Part shown: piece by piece, positions 62,677-64,000 of the stretch | Layout: every line of letters starts with the position of its first letter | How positions within the stretch are numbered: the stretch's first letter is position 1 | Assembly: GCA_963169745.1 (NCBI GenBank) | Contig: CAUJCU010000016.1 | Coordinates: 1 to 64,000, forward strand | Source of the DNA: Bacteroidota bacterium | Lineage (GTDB): Bacteria; Bacteroidota; Bacteroidia; UBA4408 | Length of the DNA: 64,000 nucleotides | Reading direction: 5' to 3' | The notes under the pieces: generated by a model | Told to the model about the DNA's origin: nothing | What the model saw: the letters and a program-made list of their open reading frames with translations, nothing else | The model's database searches: none | Translations under genes and position numbers: made by a program

Positions 62677-64000
62677 CTATTTAACCCATTGTTGTTTTGA
62701 AATCATAAGTGCTTCCTGTACGGTAATTCGATTGCTATTGTTATATGCAGTAACAAATGGACCGGGTAAATTATAAGGAGCTAAATCTTCTCTTTTATTA
62801 CGGGCATCAGCATATTGTGAATATCCTCCAACTGTAAACTTCAGCCAACCTTCGTGCATTTCCTGCATTACTTCATCAACCAATTTATAAGTGCTTTTCA
62901 CAAATCCGGCATTAACTTGTTGGTGGGTAGCACAAATTTGTACTCTAAAAGTTAGAGCTCCGGCAGTTGGGTTACTATTAGCCGGTTGAATAGTTGGTGC
63001 TTCTTTGCTTTTTTGTGATGTTTCAGCAAGCTCGGTTATTTGATTATTTACAGGTTCGGGCACCATACTGAGTTCTTCAATAGGTTTTACTTCTTTTTGT
63101 AGAACTTGTTCCGGCTGACTCACTTTTGCAACTTCTGTGTTTACAGCTGTCTTATTCACAGCAGTATCCGGAGCCACCGGTTTATTTTCTTGTTTGGCTG
63201 TTTCAATGCCGGCATTGGGTGGCAATGGTACATTGGCAACCGTAATTCCTTTTTCATAATCAACAGTAATGGTATTAAAATCACACTTCATACTTTTCTC
63301 ACCCTTTAAATATGAAAAATCTCCTCCCACAGTACATCGGGTAAGCCAACCAGCAGCTTTGTCTCTTATTAATTTATAGGTAACATTAATATTTTCCTGA
63401 GTAGGAAGTTCAGTCCAAACATATTTTATTTTTCCGTCAACTATAGAAAACACACCGCCATTATTCTCTAAATTAACTGCGGTTGTTCCTTCACATATAG
63501 GAATTTCTATTTTTCCAAAACCGGTTATGTTTCCTTTTATAATTCTAATATTTATTTTAGTTTCTGTTTTATTCATCATTTCTGACACCTGTGTGCAAGC
63601 TACACCTGCTTCTCTAAGCATCTTGTCTATATTTTCGGTTAATGCCCTATGAAAGGTTGTGTCTGAAACTTGAACGAGTTCTTTTTCGTTTTCATCCAAT
63701 GCTTTTGGAGCTCCTTTTTCTATGGTTATTTTTGATGTTTCTGAAGCGATACTGTATCTTTTGTTATTTTCAAGATAAGCAAACCGACTGTTCAAAGCAT
63801 ATTCATTCAAACTTGTTTCATGGTCAACCAAAATTCTCAGCTTAATAGTAAATTGATCTAAGTCCGATATTTTATACCAAATAATTTTCACAACATTATT
63901 TTCATCTTGTGAAAGCACACCACCTTTTAAATCAAGCCCAACAGCAACCATTCCCTTGGGTAATTGCTGTTCAAACTTGGCAAAGCTGTTTACACTAGTG
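62677..64000 (-). CDS. SPOR-domain protein with repeated beta modules, N-terminus outside window
   Basis: The frame is open to the right edge (TSVNSFAKFEQQLPKGMVAV), so the start lies beyond 64000. Two similar beta modules are seen: FAKFEQQLPKGMVAVGLDLK with GGVLSQDENNVVKIIWYKI, and FGKIEIPICEGTTAVNLENN with GGVFSIVDGKIKYVWTEL. They are joined by a helical linker. A Pro/Val-rich spacer (about 255-335 of the visible part) leads to a SPOR-like domain (FRVQICATHQQVNAG ... WLKFTVGGYSQYADARN), which binds denuded peptidoglycan. The function is unknown and an envelope structural role is inferred. Confidence 0.7.
   Translation of the reverse strand, partial: TSVNSFAKFEQQLPKGMVAVGLDLKGGVLSQDENNVVKIIWYKISDLDQFTIKLRILVDHETSLNEYALNSRFAYLENNKRYSIASETSKITIEKGAPKALDENEKELVQVSDTTFHRALTENIDKMLREAGVACTQVSEMMNKTETKINIRIIKGNITGFGKIEIPICEGTTAVNLENNGGVFSIVDGKIKYVWTELPTQENINVTYKLIRDKAAGWLTRCTVGGDFSYLKGEKSMKCDFNTITVDYEKGITVANVPLPPNAGIETAKQENKPVAPDTAVNKTAVNTEVAKVSQPEQVLQKEVKPIEELSMVPEPVNNQITELAETSQKSKEAPTIQPANSNPTAGALTFRVQICATHQQVNAGFVKSTYKLVDEVMQEMHEGWLKFTVGGYSQYADARNKREDLAPYNLPGPFVTAYNNSNRITVQEALMISKQQWVK

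Overview
The window is a chromosomal piece of a member of the Bacteroidota. The evidence is a low G+C content, Bacteroidota-type promoters (TTG about 20 nt before TAnnTTTG) instead of E. coli-type ones, a short primary sigma factor, type IX secretion components (PorQ and a DUF5103 plug-like protein), a T9SS-type C-terminal sorting tail, and TonB, OmpA and Porin_10-type outer-membrane proteins. The genus cannot be named from this alone.

Layout. 1-673: two small exported proteins. 776-1978: a tyrosine recombinase with a palindrome just upstream. 2360-9145: housekeeping genes (apt, acyl-CoA dehydrogenase, rpsU, xerC, ferredoxin plus U32 protein, MFS transporter, primary sigma factor). 9597-12130: class III polyhydroxyalkanoate synthase (phaE, phaC). 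12230-16848: lipoprotein, trmD, fmt, two-domain VOC protein, methyltransferase. 16960-18552: a STAS-like protein, a histidine-kinase remnant and two tandem PepSY-like proteins. 19072-22127: a probable metal-uptake operon (small Cys-rich protein, HMA-like protein, TonB receptor). 22274-29266: T9SS-exported hydrolase, M1 peptidase, and tyrosine catabolism genes hmgA-hpd. 29288-33332: a decaying accessory segment with an IS-end-like repeat, a truncated gene, a GH16 enzyme broken at a Trp codon, an unknown 410-codon gene broken by TAG, and an IS110-type transposase fragment. 33367-37848: OmpA/TSP3 protein, flavin reductase, PLP decarboxylase. 38292-46284: a glutamate-receptor-like K+ channel, a SIMPL protein, and a MarR-controlled RND efflux operon. 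46435-47353: a second decayed segment (IS3 transposase tail, DUF3644 fragment, a probable methyltransferase C-terminus). 47586-53619: fhs, a repeat-containing exported protein, a 2-oxoacid dehydrogenase E2, and an OmpA/PD40 protein. 53982-64000: ispH, cmk, porQ, an FAH-family enzyme, the T9SS plug-like protein, an orphan solute-binding lipoprotein, a porin and a SPOR-domain protein.

How the genes fit together. Most of the window is stable core genome. The novelty lies in the two decayed accessory segments, which share short repeats with each other or with the 16960 region, and in a few intact cassettes: the metal operon, the PHA synthase with its own internal terminator, the channel gene, and the recombinase with its palindrome. 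No complete new defence system is visible. The nearest candidates are the remnants at 31422-32651 and 46663-47325. No tRNA, rRNA or CRISPR array was recognised.
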